DNA of 64,000 nucleotides from Symsagittifera roscoffensis. Its lineage: Eukaryota; Xenacoelomorpha; Acoela; Convolutidae. The stretch covers positions 47,350,889-47,414,888 of the forward strand of contig NC_087071.1 in NCBI RefSeq assembly GCF_963678635.1, given 5' to 3'. A model generated the notes under the pieces. It did not search any database, was not told the DNA's origin, and was given only the letters and a program-made list of their open reading frames with translations. Position numbers and translations under genes: made by a program. Positions 1 to 11,440 of the stretch are shown one piece after another; the first letter of the stretch is position 1, and each line of letters starts with the position of its first letter.

Positions 1-653
1 ATATTGTCAATCTTTGTTTTGTTCAGGGTTTAATCTTTCTTAAATTTGATTTTTCTTCACTGAAAGGATGTTTTTTTTTTGCTTTTTTTACTGTCTTAGC
101 CTCACAATATTTCTCTTTTATGATAGAACTATCAATCCCCAATCCTCCAGTATCGATGTGGGCTTGAGTTTTGTCATTTATGTTTCTTTGGCCATCCTAA
201 ACCCTTAAGTTACCAGAATCCACAACTGCTTCTGAGTCCTTGGTTTGTGTCCAACTCTCTCTTGGCGCGTAAATTTAACCCCCTTTCTGCAAATCCTTCT
301 AATTTATCCATCTGATCTTCGAGAATAAGTTCGGTTTCTGTCAGAACACAAAGACCAGGTTCACAACGTTCACTGTGCCAAATGTGAAACCCGTTGTCTC
401 TGGAAGATCTTAGATTGAAATGATCTGGAGAAAGTGAGTCCCTCTACCTAATTCTTAGTGTTGGTTTATTGCATGTAGAGTTTTTTCCGATTACAAGTCG
501 TCTACGCTCATTCATGATAAACGGTGTGAGCTATGGATCGACGCCTGCTCTCTTCGCTGCTTTGGCTTGTGCCCCGTGGGTCTCACTGCTTTGTGATTTG
601 GCAACCATAATGAAAGCGATATTGACTGAGAGAATATCCTTGTTTCTGGCAAC
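1..653. other. Non-coding stretch, no gene recognised
   Basis: No open frame here resembles a known protein. The 5' exon(s) expected for the first B-box gene (a start codon and a short acidic region with a K-x-E-P motif) were looked for and not found, so they may lie further upstream or be lost. Confidence 0.5.
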
Positions 654-1095
654 ATGATTAGCAACATGGGCAGATCTAGGATTTTCTCGAGGGGGGGTTC
701 GGATTTTCAAAAAAGTTCGAAAATCTTGTCGACCTTCTTTTTAGGTCGATCAAATTGATTTTCTGAGCTCTTCCAAAGCACCAAAAAGACCGTTGTGGTC
801 AAATTTCTTGCGCCGGAGGCAAAATTTTGAAAAAACAGGCCAAAAAAGGCGTTTTAGGCACTTTTTTTTGAAAAGTGACCAAAAAATCGCGTTTTTTTGG
901 CGCGCGCTCCTCCATCAAAGTTAGTGTATATTGGCGCCAAAGGCGCCTTTAGAAAAATTTTAAGGTCCGTCAGCCAAAAATGGATATCTGAAAATATTAC
1001 AAAGGGGGGGGGGGCTTGTACCCTTTGGGTCGGCAGGTTTTCGAATCCCTGAGGGGGGGGACGCGCCCCCCTCCTAAATCATGATTAGCAACATG
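654..1095. mobile_element. MITE-like insertion (412 bp) with 15-bp direct repeats
   Basis: A 15-bp direct repeat (ATGATTAGCAACATG) sits at 654-668 and 1081-1095 and looks like a target-site duplication around 669-1080. Both ends of the insert are G-rich or C-rich (GAGGGGGGG near the left end, CGCCCCCCTCC near the right), giving imperfect inverted ends. The core (about 700-980) matches, in reverse orientation, the core of the hAT-type element at 4660-5058, including GGCGCCAATATA and GAGCGCGCGCC. The coding-like frame at 469-657 overlaps the left edge and has no recognisable homology. Confidence 0.6.
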
Positions 1096-1493
1096 AGGTT
1101 GTTCGCTGTAATCACCTTTTTCTCCAGCTTTGAACAAGAAATTCCAATCATTTCTAAATCAAATTAAGTTTGGTTGTACAAAGTCTGAGACTAAAGTTAC
1201 AAAATAATTCTACTGAGAGTCTACCTCAATACTAAGACTGGCATCAGTAAGTTTTTCTTCTGAGATTTTTAAAGTTTTGATAAGTTGCGATATCTCCAAA
1301 GTTTTGTGGATTAATGGTGAAGGCTTTTTTTGCAAACTTGGCTCCGCGGCAAACCAGCAAATTACTTTGTATAACTGGTTTGATTCAATATTGGTAACTT
1401 TAAAGTAAAACTGAAATTAGAACATAATTACTCATTTTACAATACAAATATTGTAATGCAAATAATAATTATCTTATATCTTTCTGCCTGTAG
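1096..1493. other. Non-coding, probable intron upstream of first B-box exon
   Basis: AT-rich sequence ending in a good 3' splice acceptor (TCTTTCTGCCTGTAG, AG at 1492-1493). No coding signal was seen. It is most simply the intron upstream of the first recognised exon of the B-box gene. Confidence 0.45.
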
Positions 1494-3739
1494 AGTTCAT
1501 CGGTGCCGAAGTGTGAGCGACATGTGTTGGTGGAGTGTGCATTCTGGTGTCAGGAGTGCAGTGTGGCCATCTGTCTCAAGTGTGTCCAAAATGCACACAG
1601 GGGCCATAGTTTCCTCCTCCTAGACTCCATCATAGATTACAAGGTAAAAATATGCTTGAGCATCAGTAGTAAAATACTTACAAGGCTTAAAAGTGTCCGT
1701 CATAGAGTACAATATAGACAAGTTGTAAAATCAGTAGCGATTTCTGATGGCAGTAAAGTTGAAATTCGTAGCATTTCGGGTCATCCGTCGTCCAAATTTG
1801 TACCGTTGCAGGTCAAAGTTTTGCCCGAATTTTTTCAAGCTTTTGTTAAATATTCAAGTTAAAACCATAAGCAGCGAGGAAAACGACAAGAAGTACACGA
1901 GTTTTTAAGTTCTTCAGGATGAACTGCTTTTGCGTCCCTGCTAAAGAACTGCATGCAATTTTTTAGCCTTTTTCGGTCCTGGGATTTTTGCGGATCTCTC
2001 TAACTATTCCCCCTTTTGCAACGAGGGATTCGTTACCAGGTACAAAGCTTACATATGCTTAACCATTGAATTATTGTTTAGTTGGGGTGGCAATTCGTTA
2101 CTGGGTATCCTATGGGGGAAATAGTTAAAGAGATCCAGTTTCGCCTCACTTATCCTAGCCGCTTGTTACGGTCGAGACTGCAAGAAAGTTGAGTTTCAAC
2201 TTCATGTTTTCAGGTGAAAGAAGCCATCTACAGACTTGATTTCCTGAAGAAAAACATGTCCTATGTCGAAAGCAACATAGTCGCATGTCAGAATGAAATC
2301 GACTTCCACAACAACCAAGTCAAGTTGTTCATACGTAGACAACGTGAGTGCAATGAAATTCGTGAACTACCTAATGTGTTCACAGAACATATGTCTGAAT
2401 TGAAAAACATGGCCAATGGTTTAACTCATGAAGTTGATGAGAAAATTCTGTCGAAGGTTTTGAAAGTGTTACAGAAAACAGACGACGATTTCTTTTGGGT
2501 TAAATCTACGCTGAAATCTCCGACGGTGAAAACATTACCTTATTCCATGCAGACACAAAGGTTCAAGTTCACTGTCAACCCCTGTACGTTGTCAGCATTT
2601 CGCTTGTTCAAAAAGAAGGAAAATAATTTGTTGGCTACAAAGATATCTTGCCATCCTATAGAAAAACCGGATAAACCTGATTCGAAAAAATCAAAATGGG
2701 AGGTGAAGGCTGACTTCAAGGTACTCGTTTGGTATTTTAATCACGGATTTTTAAAAGTGAAAACCTATCTATGAAGCAAAGTAGAAATTCAACAGAATGC
2801 AATTTTAAATCTAGAATTTCCAGTGGCATTATAATGCATGCTGGTTAAGAATAATGATCGTTGGGAGTACTCTATTTCGGTCGTGATTTTTTTCGGGAAA
2901 AAAGTCTTAAAATTTGTTCACGCTCAATTTTGAATTTTCGCGGTTTGATGTTTGATTTTTTTAAATGCATGTCCTTTCCTTTGTTAGAAGGAAGGCAAAC
3001 TCAACTATCGAACAGCTAAAGTGTAAAGGTCAGGAAAAACGTGATCGTCTTCTAATTTCGAAAAAGGAATTTAATTATTAGATTTCCCAGCGAAATATAA
3101 ATTTTACATATTGATCTAGTTTTCTCATATTGGGTAAATTTTATCGCGAAGTGTCAGTCATAAATTGTTCTAGAAATGCAGAGCTTTAAGCCAAATATTT
3201 TTGTCGAAATCGGACGTTTCCTTGCGTCCATTGACTCTTTTCTAACTGTATTTCCAAATTGGGTCAATTTTATCAAAAAGAACCAATCATAAATTGTTTA
3301 AAATTCAAATAGTTTAAAAGGCATATATTTTTTTCTGTAATTTTTTTAAAGTTTTTTTTTGAAATCAAGTTAGTTTTTTTTCTGTTTTTTGCGTTCAGTA
3401 CTCTTTTTCCAACTGCCAGTTGGCAATATTCAAGTTTTTGACAAATCGATTGGCTTCAACTTGTCAATTAGAGTCATTCACAAAGTTTTAGCAGAAGAGA
3501 AATCTTTAAAAATGACTTTTGGACTAAACGAGTACCTTTTTTACTCTCAGTTCTCATTGTTGAGTGTGATGAACAGTCACCACAATCTGACTAAAACAGT
3601 AGTGGGTCACACATTCAACTCAAACTCCACCAGCTACAAGATCAAGTTCGCCACTCTCCTCCCATGGAGTGAATACGAAGACTCGACGGGAAAGAGGAAT
3701 GTCATGCTGGAGCTGCTTGTGCATTATGAGAAGATATAA
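1494..3739 (+). CDS. B-box zinc finger / coiled-coil protein, three exons, 5' end missing
   Basis: Exons 1494-1643, 2214-2720 and 3551-3739, all joined in phase 0 with GT-AG introns (donors AAG|GTAAAA and AAG|GTACTC; acceptors TTTTCAG and TACTCTCAG). Exon 1 holds a B-box: C-x2-H (CERH), CxxC (CQEC), CLKC and a final HRGH. B-boxes bind two zinc ions and are typical of TRIM-like ubiquitin/SUMO regulators, but no RING is visible. Exon 2 is a coiled coil and exon 3 a beta-rich end with TVVGH, shared with the 28242-29177 paralogue. That comparison fixes the third exon at 3551, not at the alternative acceptor near 3398. The start codon and N-terminal acidic region are not visible upstream, so the gene is partial here or a pseudogene. 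Exact function unknown. Confidence 0.72.
1992..2136. mobile_element. Short MITE (145 bp) in intron 1, inverted ends GGATCTCT...AGAGATCC
   Basis: The ends are inverted repeats: GGATCTCTCTAACTATTC at the left and its near-complement ending AGTTAAAGAGATCC at the right. A second copy of the same length lies at 56187-56336, sharing the ends and the internal TAACGAATTGCCACCCC-type core. No clear target duplication was found. Confidence 0.7.
2980..3430. repeat. Dispersed repeat inside intron 2 (second copy at 11085-11440)
   Basis: Blocks such as AAACTCAACTATCGAACAGC, CCCAGCGAAAT, ATCTAGTTTTCTCATATTGGG and TTTTTCCAACTGCC recur in the same order at 11085-11440. The ORF-like stretch that runs through 3389-3550 into exon 3 is therefore at least partly repeat and is not counted as coding. 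Confidence 0.65.
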
Positions 3740-4659
3740 ATTAAATTGATATTGTGATAGAAGATGCTGTTTGAAAATTGAGGTCTCTTTAAAAGCCCCA
3801 TCGCAGCTTCTGCCCAATCTCACATCGAGAAAAGGGGTAGATTTTTTGCTATGTATTCCTTTCCTATTTGCTTAAACATCAGATAATTCCTTTATGAGTG
3901 AATTAAATTTTCTGGGTAATGAATGTTGGGGGGGGGGGGGGGGGGGTATGTTAGTTAAAGAGGTTCGAATATTTCAAATATTATACTGAAATGAAGATTT
4001 GATTGTTTTGAAAAATTGTTGATCGGTTTTGCTTTCGTCGTAAATGTTATTTTGAAATTTGTTTATTTATTGAAATTATAAAAATGGCAATTTGCGTTTT
4101 TTTTTCATGTGATTTCGTTGTCGTGTGTGTGATTTCGTTGTCGTGTGATGAATACAAATGGAAGAATGACTTAGAGTTGTGGTCAAACTAGTCAGACCTT
4201 ATGGAATCTTTGCTTGCGTCTTTGCAAAGTTGTGATTAATTGCGGAAACAAGCGTTTATGTTTTGAAACGAGTTCGCATTTTTCGCTGCCAAATTGACTA
4301 AAATTATTTATTTTTCTCTTCTCTAGTTTTTTTTAAAGCTTTTCCCCTTTTTTCTCTGTGCCATCTGTTCTCAGCTTGATTTTGTACCCTCTTTTTTCTC
4401 TTCCCTTTTTACCCGTCCTCTAAATGGTTGATTGACGCCCCATTTTTTATTAAAGATGCAGCTGAGCTTCATCATATGACTGCATACAAGAAAATGCTCG
4501 GATAACGTGTACTTTAGAAATAGCATCTCCCAATTTTAATTATTTTGCTTCGCATGGAAGAATAAAATTTAGTTTCTAGCTGGTTCAATAACTCATTACA
4601 CAAGAGAAGCTTATTCATTTTCACGAAAGTTTTTTTACAACCTACGTTGCAAATAAAAG
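3740..4659. other. 3' flank of B-box gene; G19 run and low-complexity DNA
   Basis: Holds a run of 19 G at 3928-3946 and a tandem duplication of GTGATTTCGTTGTCGTGTG near 4110-4148. No gene was seen. Confidence 0.5.
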
Positions 4660-5058
4660 CAGGGTGACCACTGGGTCACTATTTTAGTGACCAGTCACTA
4701 TTGGTCACTAATTGGTCACTATTTTTTCAATGTTCACTAAAAGTCACTATTTACAACGGTTTTTGGTGACGGATCCTAAAATTTTTGGCGCCAATATATA
4801 CTAAAATTGAGGGGGGAGCGCGCGCCGAAAAAACGCAATTTTTTTTTCAACATTTTTCAAAAAGTGCCTAAAACTGACTTTTTCAGCCTGTTTATTCAAA
4901 ATTATGCCTGCGGCGCAGAAATTTTGGCCAAAACAGGGACTTTTTAGTGCTTTGAAAGAGCTTGAAAAATTAATTTGGACGAACTAAATAAAAGCTCGAC
5001 AAAAAATTCGAAAATTGTCATAGTCACTATTTTTCTCTCAAGAAAAGTGGTCACCCTG
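4660..5058. mobile_element. hAT-type non-autonomous DNA transposon (399 bp)
   Basis: Terminal inverted repeats CAGGGTGACCACT (4660) and AGTGGTCACCCTG (ending 5058) are flanked by a perfect 8-bp direct repeat AATAAAAG (4652-4659 and 5059-5066). CAGGG ends with an 8-bp duplication are the hallmark of the hAT superfamily. There is no transposase. The subterminal zones carry several copies of GTCACTA in both orientations, as expected for transposase-binding sites. The core matches the insert at 669-1080 in reverse orientation. Confidence 0.88.
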
Positions 5059-5066
5059 AATAAAAG

Positions 5067-6569
5067 TGCTCATTTGGTGGCACTTTTGGTATATTTCAAT
5101 TTTATCTTATTTAAGCTTAATTGAGCATAGGTATTTTAATAGCATATATTGCTGATTTATTTTTGGCTACGGTTAGGTCTTTGAAAAAAAAAACTGGTAT
5201 TTTGAAAATGTATGGTATTTTTTGTTTTTTTTTTGCGACGCTTCGGAAAAATTTTCTCAAAAAAAACTACTGTGCTGATTTTCAAAAAAAATGGTACCAT
5301 GGAAAAATTGGCTGCTATTCTCGGTGCCGGTATATTTTGCTAGAGTCTTTCCATTATTACCCATGTTCTACGACCTTCGAAATTTTCTGTAGGGGGATTT
5401 TTGACCTAATCGTTTTTTTTTTCTTCATTTTCTCAAATTTTGAAAGCACAAATATGAGGTGAAAGTTTCAAAAAAAAAAATTTGGGGTATTTCTTCTCGA
5501 GTGGCTATTCCTAAATTCGGTCGAAATTTTTTTTGACATTTTGTTTAATTTGAATTTTTTTCTCAGAAACTACCCTGCGAAATTGAAGTTGTTTTTTTTT
5601 GGTCGAATTTTTGCTACTTTGCATTGGCAATTTGATAGAAACTCTAGCCGCTTCATCGGTGGCTAGTGTTTTTTAAAGTACAAGCGATCGTCGAATAGAT
5701 ATGAGAACATGATAGTCCCAACCTCGGCAAAAAAATTTTCTCACTTTGTATTTTTAATCTTTTCTTTTTGCCTTATTTCACTTTGTTTTGCCGTTTTGCC
5801 TGTTTAGAGCTCTTTGTTTTGCACTTTCCTCCCTTGTGTTTGCGAAATACTGCTTCGCCTCTGGGTAATTTTACGATAGAATTTAATAACTTATATAGCT
5901 GCACATAGTGTTTATTTGAATTGCCACAGCTCTTATGTTGGTCCTATTCCTTGTAAATAAATTGTCTTAAATTGAAACATAATAAAGTTTTCGATACTAT
6001 TCAGCCACTTCAGCTAGCAAAAGACCGTACTTTACCATATATAGGTTGTTTGAACTTAAAAAAAAACAGTTTTATATACGCTTAAAACAAGGTAAAACTG
6101 TCTAATATTGTTTGACCTCAGAAAAATTACTACCGAAAATTTAAATTTCTTAAATTTAATTAATTTTTGTCAATAACCCATTGAAGGGTATACACGTTAT
6201 AATTGTTTGATGTTGGCTGAAGTGAGCTAACGTGAAACATAAAGCGCAGTAAACACACACTTCGTGCAAGACTCTCTAAACACGACCGTTTGTCTTCTAA
6301 AAATTACGCTTAAATACGTTTCGGGAAAGATACATAACAAATTGAGCTTTTCCTTCCTTCTGCCGGAGCTCTCAATGTGACTTATTCGACAATAGATTGT
6401 CGAAAACCTGGAGACAATTAAATCTTAGCTTCACTCCGATGGAAAACTTCTAACTTGTGCTCGGGGTGAGGTTTCTTTCTTCAGACAAATTTCAACTTTT
6501 TTCTAGGCGTTTTTGATGGAATTTTAAAACTATCATCCAAAAAGTATTGTTGTTCTAAGCTTAAATTTG
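5067..6569. other. AT-rich non-coding DNA with degenerate satellite-like stretch
   Basis: About 5100-5650 contains homopolymer-rich sequence with short recurring blocks (CTCAAATTTTGAAA, AAACTACCCTGCGAAAT) related to the satellite-like family at 9450-10320. Around 5840-5870 is TGCGAAATACTGCTTCGCCTC, the hairpin-like end block seen in several repeats of the window. No convincing gene. Confidence 0.5.
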
Positions 6570-6935
6570 AAAAGATATTTCACCTGTGATCAGTTTTCGT
6601 AAAGTTACCGGGGTTTAAAGATTGCCATTTTGGCAAAATTGGGACAATTAATGCGCGATATATTTCAACGCGTAAGCGGAGATTTGATCCGTCTTAGTAA
6701 TCGTTCCAAATTGGTTGAAGGAAGCTTGTTTGTCATAATTGATTCGTTACTAGGAGCGAAATCTATCTTTTTGTACTCTATATGTCGTATAGGGTGATGA
6801 TTTCAAAGAAAAATCTCAAATTCAAAAAAATCTGTTTTTCTTATTACAATTAGTTTTTTCATGTTACTACTGCTTCATAGACCTTAACAGGCAGTCGGAA
6901 CATTCAGGACCCAGCCCTGATACGCGCAGTCTTGT
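6570..6935. repeat. Dispersed repeat, copy 1 (ends ...AGCCCTGATACGCGCAGTCTTG)
   Basis: Begins with CACCTGTGATCAGTTTTCGT and AAAGTTACCGGGGTTT, and ends with GGACCCAGCCCTGATACGCGCAGTCTTG. The same start and end blocks recur at 10620-11010 and 11935-12150, all in + orientation. In copies 2 and 3 the end carries a small hairpin (GGGC-TTCG-CCC-type) 10-20 nt before the terminus. Confidence 0.65.
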
Positions 6936-7849
6936 TTCTTTTATTCCCCATGAAGTTAAATTCTGACTCTTCTCCATAATTTAACTTTTCCGATATCATA
7001 GTTGTTTCATATACTATTTTTTTGAATGCGTTAGCTTACCATATTACGTATGAAGAACAAATTCTCTGAGAATAATTATGTTTTCTTGCCATGTAAAATC
7101 TCATTACAAAATTAGGCAACGTTGCCATTACAAGGCAAAACTGTAAAGAAGTACCAAATTATGCATGTAGGTTACTGGAATCCTGCGACATGCCTTTTAA
7201 AGCTAGTAGTCGAAAACGATTGCAAAATTTACAGCCAGATACTTCATCGATTATGCTCGCAGTTTTCAGAAGTTTTCTCAAAATGAAACAGGAAACATAT
7301 TGTGACTTTTTCGAACAATTTCAAAGGTGATCGCTACTTGAAGTCTAAGTTGTTCCTCTGACAAGGTTACGAATGTTTGATGATATCACATATAATATAC
7401 GTCTCATATAGTATAATCAGTATAGTCTCAAGTACTCATAGGGCGTGCCGATAGGGCGTGTGGGGGGGGAGGGGTTGTAACCCTCGCACCTGAATTCTGG
7501 CTACCATCCCCCCCCCCCCAAAAAAAAAGCCCGATAAAATTTCTGAATATTATTGGAAATTTTGCCCCTGTTGAAAAATTCCTTGTGTAGGCTAGAATTG
7601 CAAAACTTTAGTGTACCTTGATAGAGCGCATGAGTATTTTATTTGTTGGTGTTTTTTTGCAGAACTTGAAATTCTCAACCATATGAAAAATTTATTTTTT
7701 AGTAATCTATCCATTTTTCTAATTGACGTTGCATTTGGCATGTTGTTTAAGAAGTCCTTATTGTGACATGTTTCATTACACTGCGGGTGACGTGCATTAG
7801 TAAGAACCTTCATTTTTCCAACCCAAGTCGCAAATAATAGTGCTACTTC
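6936..7849. other. Non-coding, includes G/C homopolymer tracts
   Basis: Contains GGGGGGGGAGGGG near 7460 and a C11 A8 tract near 7510-7528. No protein-like frame. The open frame at 7592-7858 (minus) covers repeat sequence and is not supported. Confidence 0.5.
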
Positions 7850-8330
7850 TGGTGGCATTTTGAATCGCTAGGCTGCTGTAGCAGTATAGTGACATATGTG
7901 TTTTGACATTTGATTAGTTAAAAGTTAACACAGTTGATTCATTTTTAATTCATTGAATGAACCGAAAAAAGGTTTTCGTTTCAACAGCAGTACAATGATA
8001 AAAAGCTCGTTACAGAAATTTTCCAACTCGCATAATTTATAAACATTTTGGCTGTATGCGTTCCAATTTATTACATGCAAAATTTTGCTGCATCGACTTG
8101 GCAATTTTTCAGCACATGTTGCTGCAATTTTGATGGCTAGTTGCAGGGAAGCTTTAAGCGTCGGTGGCTCTGTGGTTAGAGCGTGAGACTCATAATCGCT
8201 AGGTCGCAGATCGAATCCGGCACGTAGCCGAGTTTTTCCAATTCGAGGTGTATTTCTATTTTTTCTTTTTTAACTTGATAGAGCTGCGTTCTCGCTTGTG
8301 TGACTACTTTTAATATTTTACACTGTTTTA
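7850..8330 (+). repeat. SINE-like composite repeat with tRNA-type promoter
   Basis: The part at 8158-8235 has a tRNA-like A box (GGCTCTGTGGTTAGAGCG) and B box (GGTCGCAGATCGAATCC), followed by GTAGCCGAGTTTTT and an ATTCGAGG block. The 300 bp upstream (GTTAACACAGTTGATTCATTTTT, AATTTATTACATGCAAAA) recurs ahead of the tRNA-like parts at 30210, 33004 and 33365, so the family unit is several hundred bases long. It is not a functional tRNA gene because no acceptor stem closes. Confidence 0.75.
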
Positions 8331-8469
8331 TGTTTTTTTGAATTCAACTTTTATATTTCCAAGGTCCTTTTTAAACTATACATCTGTTGAAGCGTGAATG
8401 CTTTAACTGTTCAGTTCTTTCCTTATTTCGAGATGCAAATTTTCGCTTCGGTTTTTATTTCACAGAAAT

Positions 8470-9050
8470 TAAAAACTCACTCCTATGGTAGTGTCTTATC
8501 AGGGTACACTGAAGAGTGACATTTCTGCCCTCCAAATATGACTGCTCAATCTTTTTGGTTTCCGAGATATGGCAGTTTTATGATTTTTTTTCAAAAACTT
8601 AGATGTAAAAAGTTTTCACAGAACTTTGTTTTAAAACTATGACAGGGTGCTCTTGGGGCCACTCAGGGGCTGTAAATCTGGACTTTAAATATTACCGTTC
8701 AAATCCTTAGGCTTTTCGTTTTTTTGCGTTTTTTATAATTTTTTTTCAAAAGACATGGGTTTAATTTTTTTTTTCAGAACTGGAAATTCTCAACCCTATG
8801 GAGTTGTTATATCGGATAAACTTAAGGGTTGTAAATCTAGCCGCCAATTATTACTGCTCAAATCCTTAGATTTTCCGAGATATGGCATTTTTATGATTTT
8901 TTCATTTTTTTTTTTAATTTAGATATAATTTTTATATAACTCCATGGAGGTGTGCTATCAAAGTACATTGAGTGATTGTTATTTTGTACTTCAAATACTG
9001 CTCAAATTTTCATTGTGAGATATGGCGTTTTTTGTGTCTTTTTAAGTTTT
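8470..9050 (+). repeat. Degenerate tandem repeat, units of roughly 170-190 bp
   Basis: Blocks recur in order: CCTATGG...GTGT, ACTGCTCAAATC, CCGAGATATGGC, TTTTATGATTTTTT. At least three diverged units can be followed. No coding content. Confidence 0.6.
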
Positions 9051-10320
9051 TTTCAGAAACTCTGTCTACAGCCTTCGAAAAAATGTGGCTGATTGTATTA
9101 CACATGTTTTTGATTTTTTTTTTGTTTTCTCAAAAAATACCCCCTTTCAAATATGATTTTTTTGGTTTCAACGAATTGAACTGTTTTGAAAAACTCCCCT
9201 GCATAAGTGGCTATGAGCAAATACCAATTTTTTTGCACAAATATATGGCCCTCAGAATATACAAATTTTTGGTTTTTGACCGTTTTGTGAATCTTTCCGA
9301 CTATTCTCGAAAACGAAATATTTTAGTTTCAAGGAGATAACGCGTAGTGGGAAGCTCCTCTGCATAAGCGGACACTAACAAAAAATCTTACACAAGAAGT
9401 TATCGCCCTTTGAAAAATCAATTTTTTGATTTTTTGATCGTTTTTTAAAACTTTTTGAATATTCTCGAAAACTACCCTGCCACACCCGAGGTTTCGGATT
9501 CAATTCTGAGAATGGGCTTTTAGAAGCTCGTTTGCTCATGCGAATACGCCCAATTTATTTACTCCAATTGTTTTGGCCCCTGGTAAAGTGAAAATTTTGA
9601 TTTTGTGGCCGTTTTTTTTTTTTGAAAATTTTTGACTTTTCGCGAAAACTGCCCTCCCACTTTGAGCAGTTTTGTCACACAAAAATCTGTACTTCTCGGA
9701 GTTGTCAAATTTTTGCTTCGATGACCGTTTTCTGGATTTTTCTCGCTAACTACCCTGCCAAATCTGATAATATAGGTTTTGATTTAATGCACAGGGTGCG
9801 AATAGCCTACCTTTATAAATGGCTATGCCAGCTTGCTTAAGAAAATAGTTATGGCCTCCAAACAAGTCGAGTTTTTGAATCTTTGACGGTTTTTTGGAAG
9901 TTTTTTTTGTTTAATGCGAAAACTAACGGTCCATTTCTCAGGTTGTGCTCAGTCGAGAAAGCCGGCTTTGGAAATCTTCTCTGCTTTTTTTTTATTAGCC
10001 CCCGGTCCTACTAAATGGAGGACCAACCGTGGGGGAATGGGGATGTCTGTCATCCATTTCGCGCCGTAGCCGGTCGCACCTCGAGGATGCGGATGACTCT
10101 GGGACCCCTCCAACCATGACCGAAGCTGGATTCGAAGCACGACCCTCGTTTTGAGAGACGTGTGCCTTACCCCCTCGGCCACAGCTGCTCCTTAAGCCAT
10201 AACCTGCGATTTTTTATTTCTTTGCAAGAGAAATTTGTCTCCCTGGGAAAATTGAGTATCTCAAAATTTCTACTAATTTTAGCAGAGAATCAACAAAGGT
10301 TTTAGGTGGAGTCCATTTTT
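9051..10320 (+). repeat. Satellite-like repeat (GAAAACTACCCTGCC family), + orientation
   Basis: Recurring order of blocks: TTTTTGACCGTTTT, TTTTCTCGAAAACTACCCTGCC, a 'GGTTTCAATGGAG'-type block, 'AAGCTCCCCTGCATAAGCGGC' and 'AAGTTATGGCCCTCG'. Related arrays lie at 15990-16920, 23980-24960 and, partly inverted, 54000-55850. The SINE at 9985-10193 interrupts it. Long frames such as 8972-9340 and 9622-9840 are by-products. Confidence 0.7.
9985..10193 (-). repeat. tRNA-derived SINE with A-rich tail (minus strand)
   Basis: Read on the minus strand from 10193: GGAGCAGCTGTGGCCGAGGG with A-box-like TGGCCGAGGGGGTAAGGC, then a B box (CGTGCTTCGAATCC), a GC-rich body and an A-rich tail (AATAAAAAAAA, at 9986-9995). 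It is more GC-rich than its surroundings and a different family from the SINE-like repeat at 8158. The 77-codon frame on this strand is only the SINE body. Confidence 0.75.
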
Positions 10321-10619
10321 TGAAATTACTTTTTTTCGTGCCGAATCACTATAGCAAGTTTTTTCAATGTCAAACTGATACCTCCAGATTTAGCTGGGCT
10401 CGTTTTCGGTTTTTATCGAGACATAGGAAAATTTTGGTTTACCTCTGTGTCAATAATTCTTGCGAAAACACTTTTCTAGATTTTATCTCATCACGATTGT
10501 TTAAACACAGCTCTTGAATTAGTTTTTTATTCAATCAAAGCAGTTAATGATCATTTGAGTCGCCCAAGGGAACAATTTTCTCCTCCTCCAAAATTAAATT
10601 TAGGAGGTCTGAGTTCAAA

Positions 10620-11010
10620 TTAAAAAATATTCTACCTGTGATCATTTTTTTATGTTACGGGGGTTTGAAAATTGCTAGTTTGACCAATTTGAGATAATTG
10701 ACTCGCGATATGTTACGTTCTTGTAACACGCGTAAACAACGAATTAATGCGTTCAAATTGAATGGAGGCTGAAAATTGAGTCCCTTTAAAAACAATATTT
10801 GACGCTAAACACGCCCTTTGTTTTTAAAATAGTGTGTTCCCCCACACGCTATGTAAAATACAAAGGGTGTGTTAGTGTTTGACGAAATGAGGAAAAACAA
10901 TAGAAAACAAAATCGATTATCTCGTAAATTTTCAATTAAAAACTTTTCAATTAGCCTTAAAGAGCAGTCGAAATGTTAAGGGCCTCGCCCTGATATATGA
11001 GCAGTCTTTG
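10620..11010. repeat. Dispersed repeat, copy 2 (hairpin end)
   Basis: Shares CCTGTGATCATTTTTTTATG, TTACGGGGGTTTGAAAATTGC and the end block GGGCCTCGCCCTGATATATGAGCAGTC with the copies at 6570-6935 and 11935-12150. Confidence 0.65.
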
Positions 11011-11084
11011 TATCTTCTGTAATTGAATTTTTTGAAGGCGATGAATGCGCTTTTTTTTTCGCGGCTTGTCTTTTAATTTGTTTT

Positions 11085-11440
11085 TCAGTTCAATTTGTTT
11101 CTTTTGTTAAAAAGAAAGAAAACTCCCTTATCGAACAGCGAAAGTATTAAAATGTCACCAAAAGTCTGATTTAATTCTAGGTTTAAAAGTCGAGTTTAAT
11201 TTTCAGAATTCCTAGCGAAATCAAAAGATTACCTATCGATCCAGTTTTCTCAAATTGGGTTCAATTTATCAAAGTGTGAACCATAAATTGATCATATTTT
11301 TTCTAATTCCTTGCGTTCATAAGTCTTTTCCAACTGCCTCTTGGCTTTGTTTTCAAAAAACAATTCAATTTTTATGTTTCTTTGTGTTCATTGACTTTTT
11401 TCTAACTGCCTGTTGGCTATGTTTAATTTTTCAAAGTTTT
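11085..11440. repeat. Second copy of the intron-2 repeat
   Basis: Matches 2980-3430 in order (GAAAACTCCCTTATCGAACAGC, TCCTAGCGAAATC, ATCCAGTTTTCTCAAATTGGG, TTTTCCAACTGCC). No gene. Confidence 0.65.

Noticed and set aside
3389..3550. Upstream extension of B-box exon 3 from an acceptor near 3398
   Set aside because: It breaks the phase with exon 2, has no counterpart in paralogues and overlaps a dispersed repeat; the acceptor at 3549-3550 gives the matching phase and homology.
8158..8235. Candidate tRNA gene
   Set aside because: A and B boxes are present, but there is no closing acceptor stem and the block recurs inside a larger repeat at 30210, 33004 and 33365.
8972..9840. Frames of 122 and 72 codons
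   Set aside because: They fall in degenerate satellite-like repeats and are rich in Phe/Lys from T and A runs.
9949..10182. Minus-strand 77-codon frame
   Set aside because: It is the body of a tRNA-derived SINE with A and B boxes and an A-rich tail.
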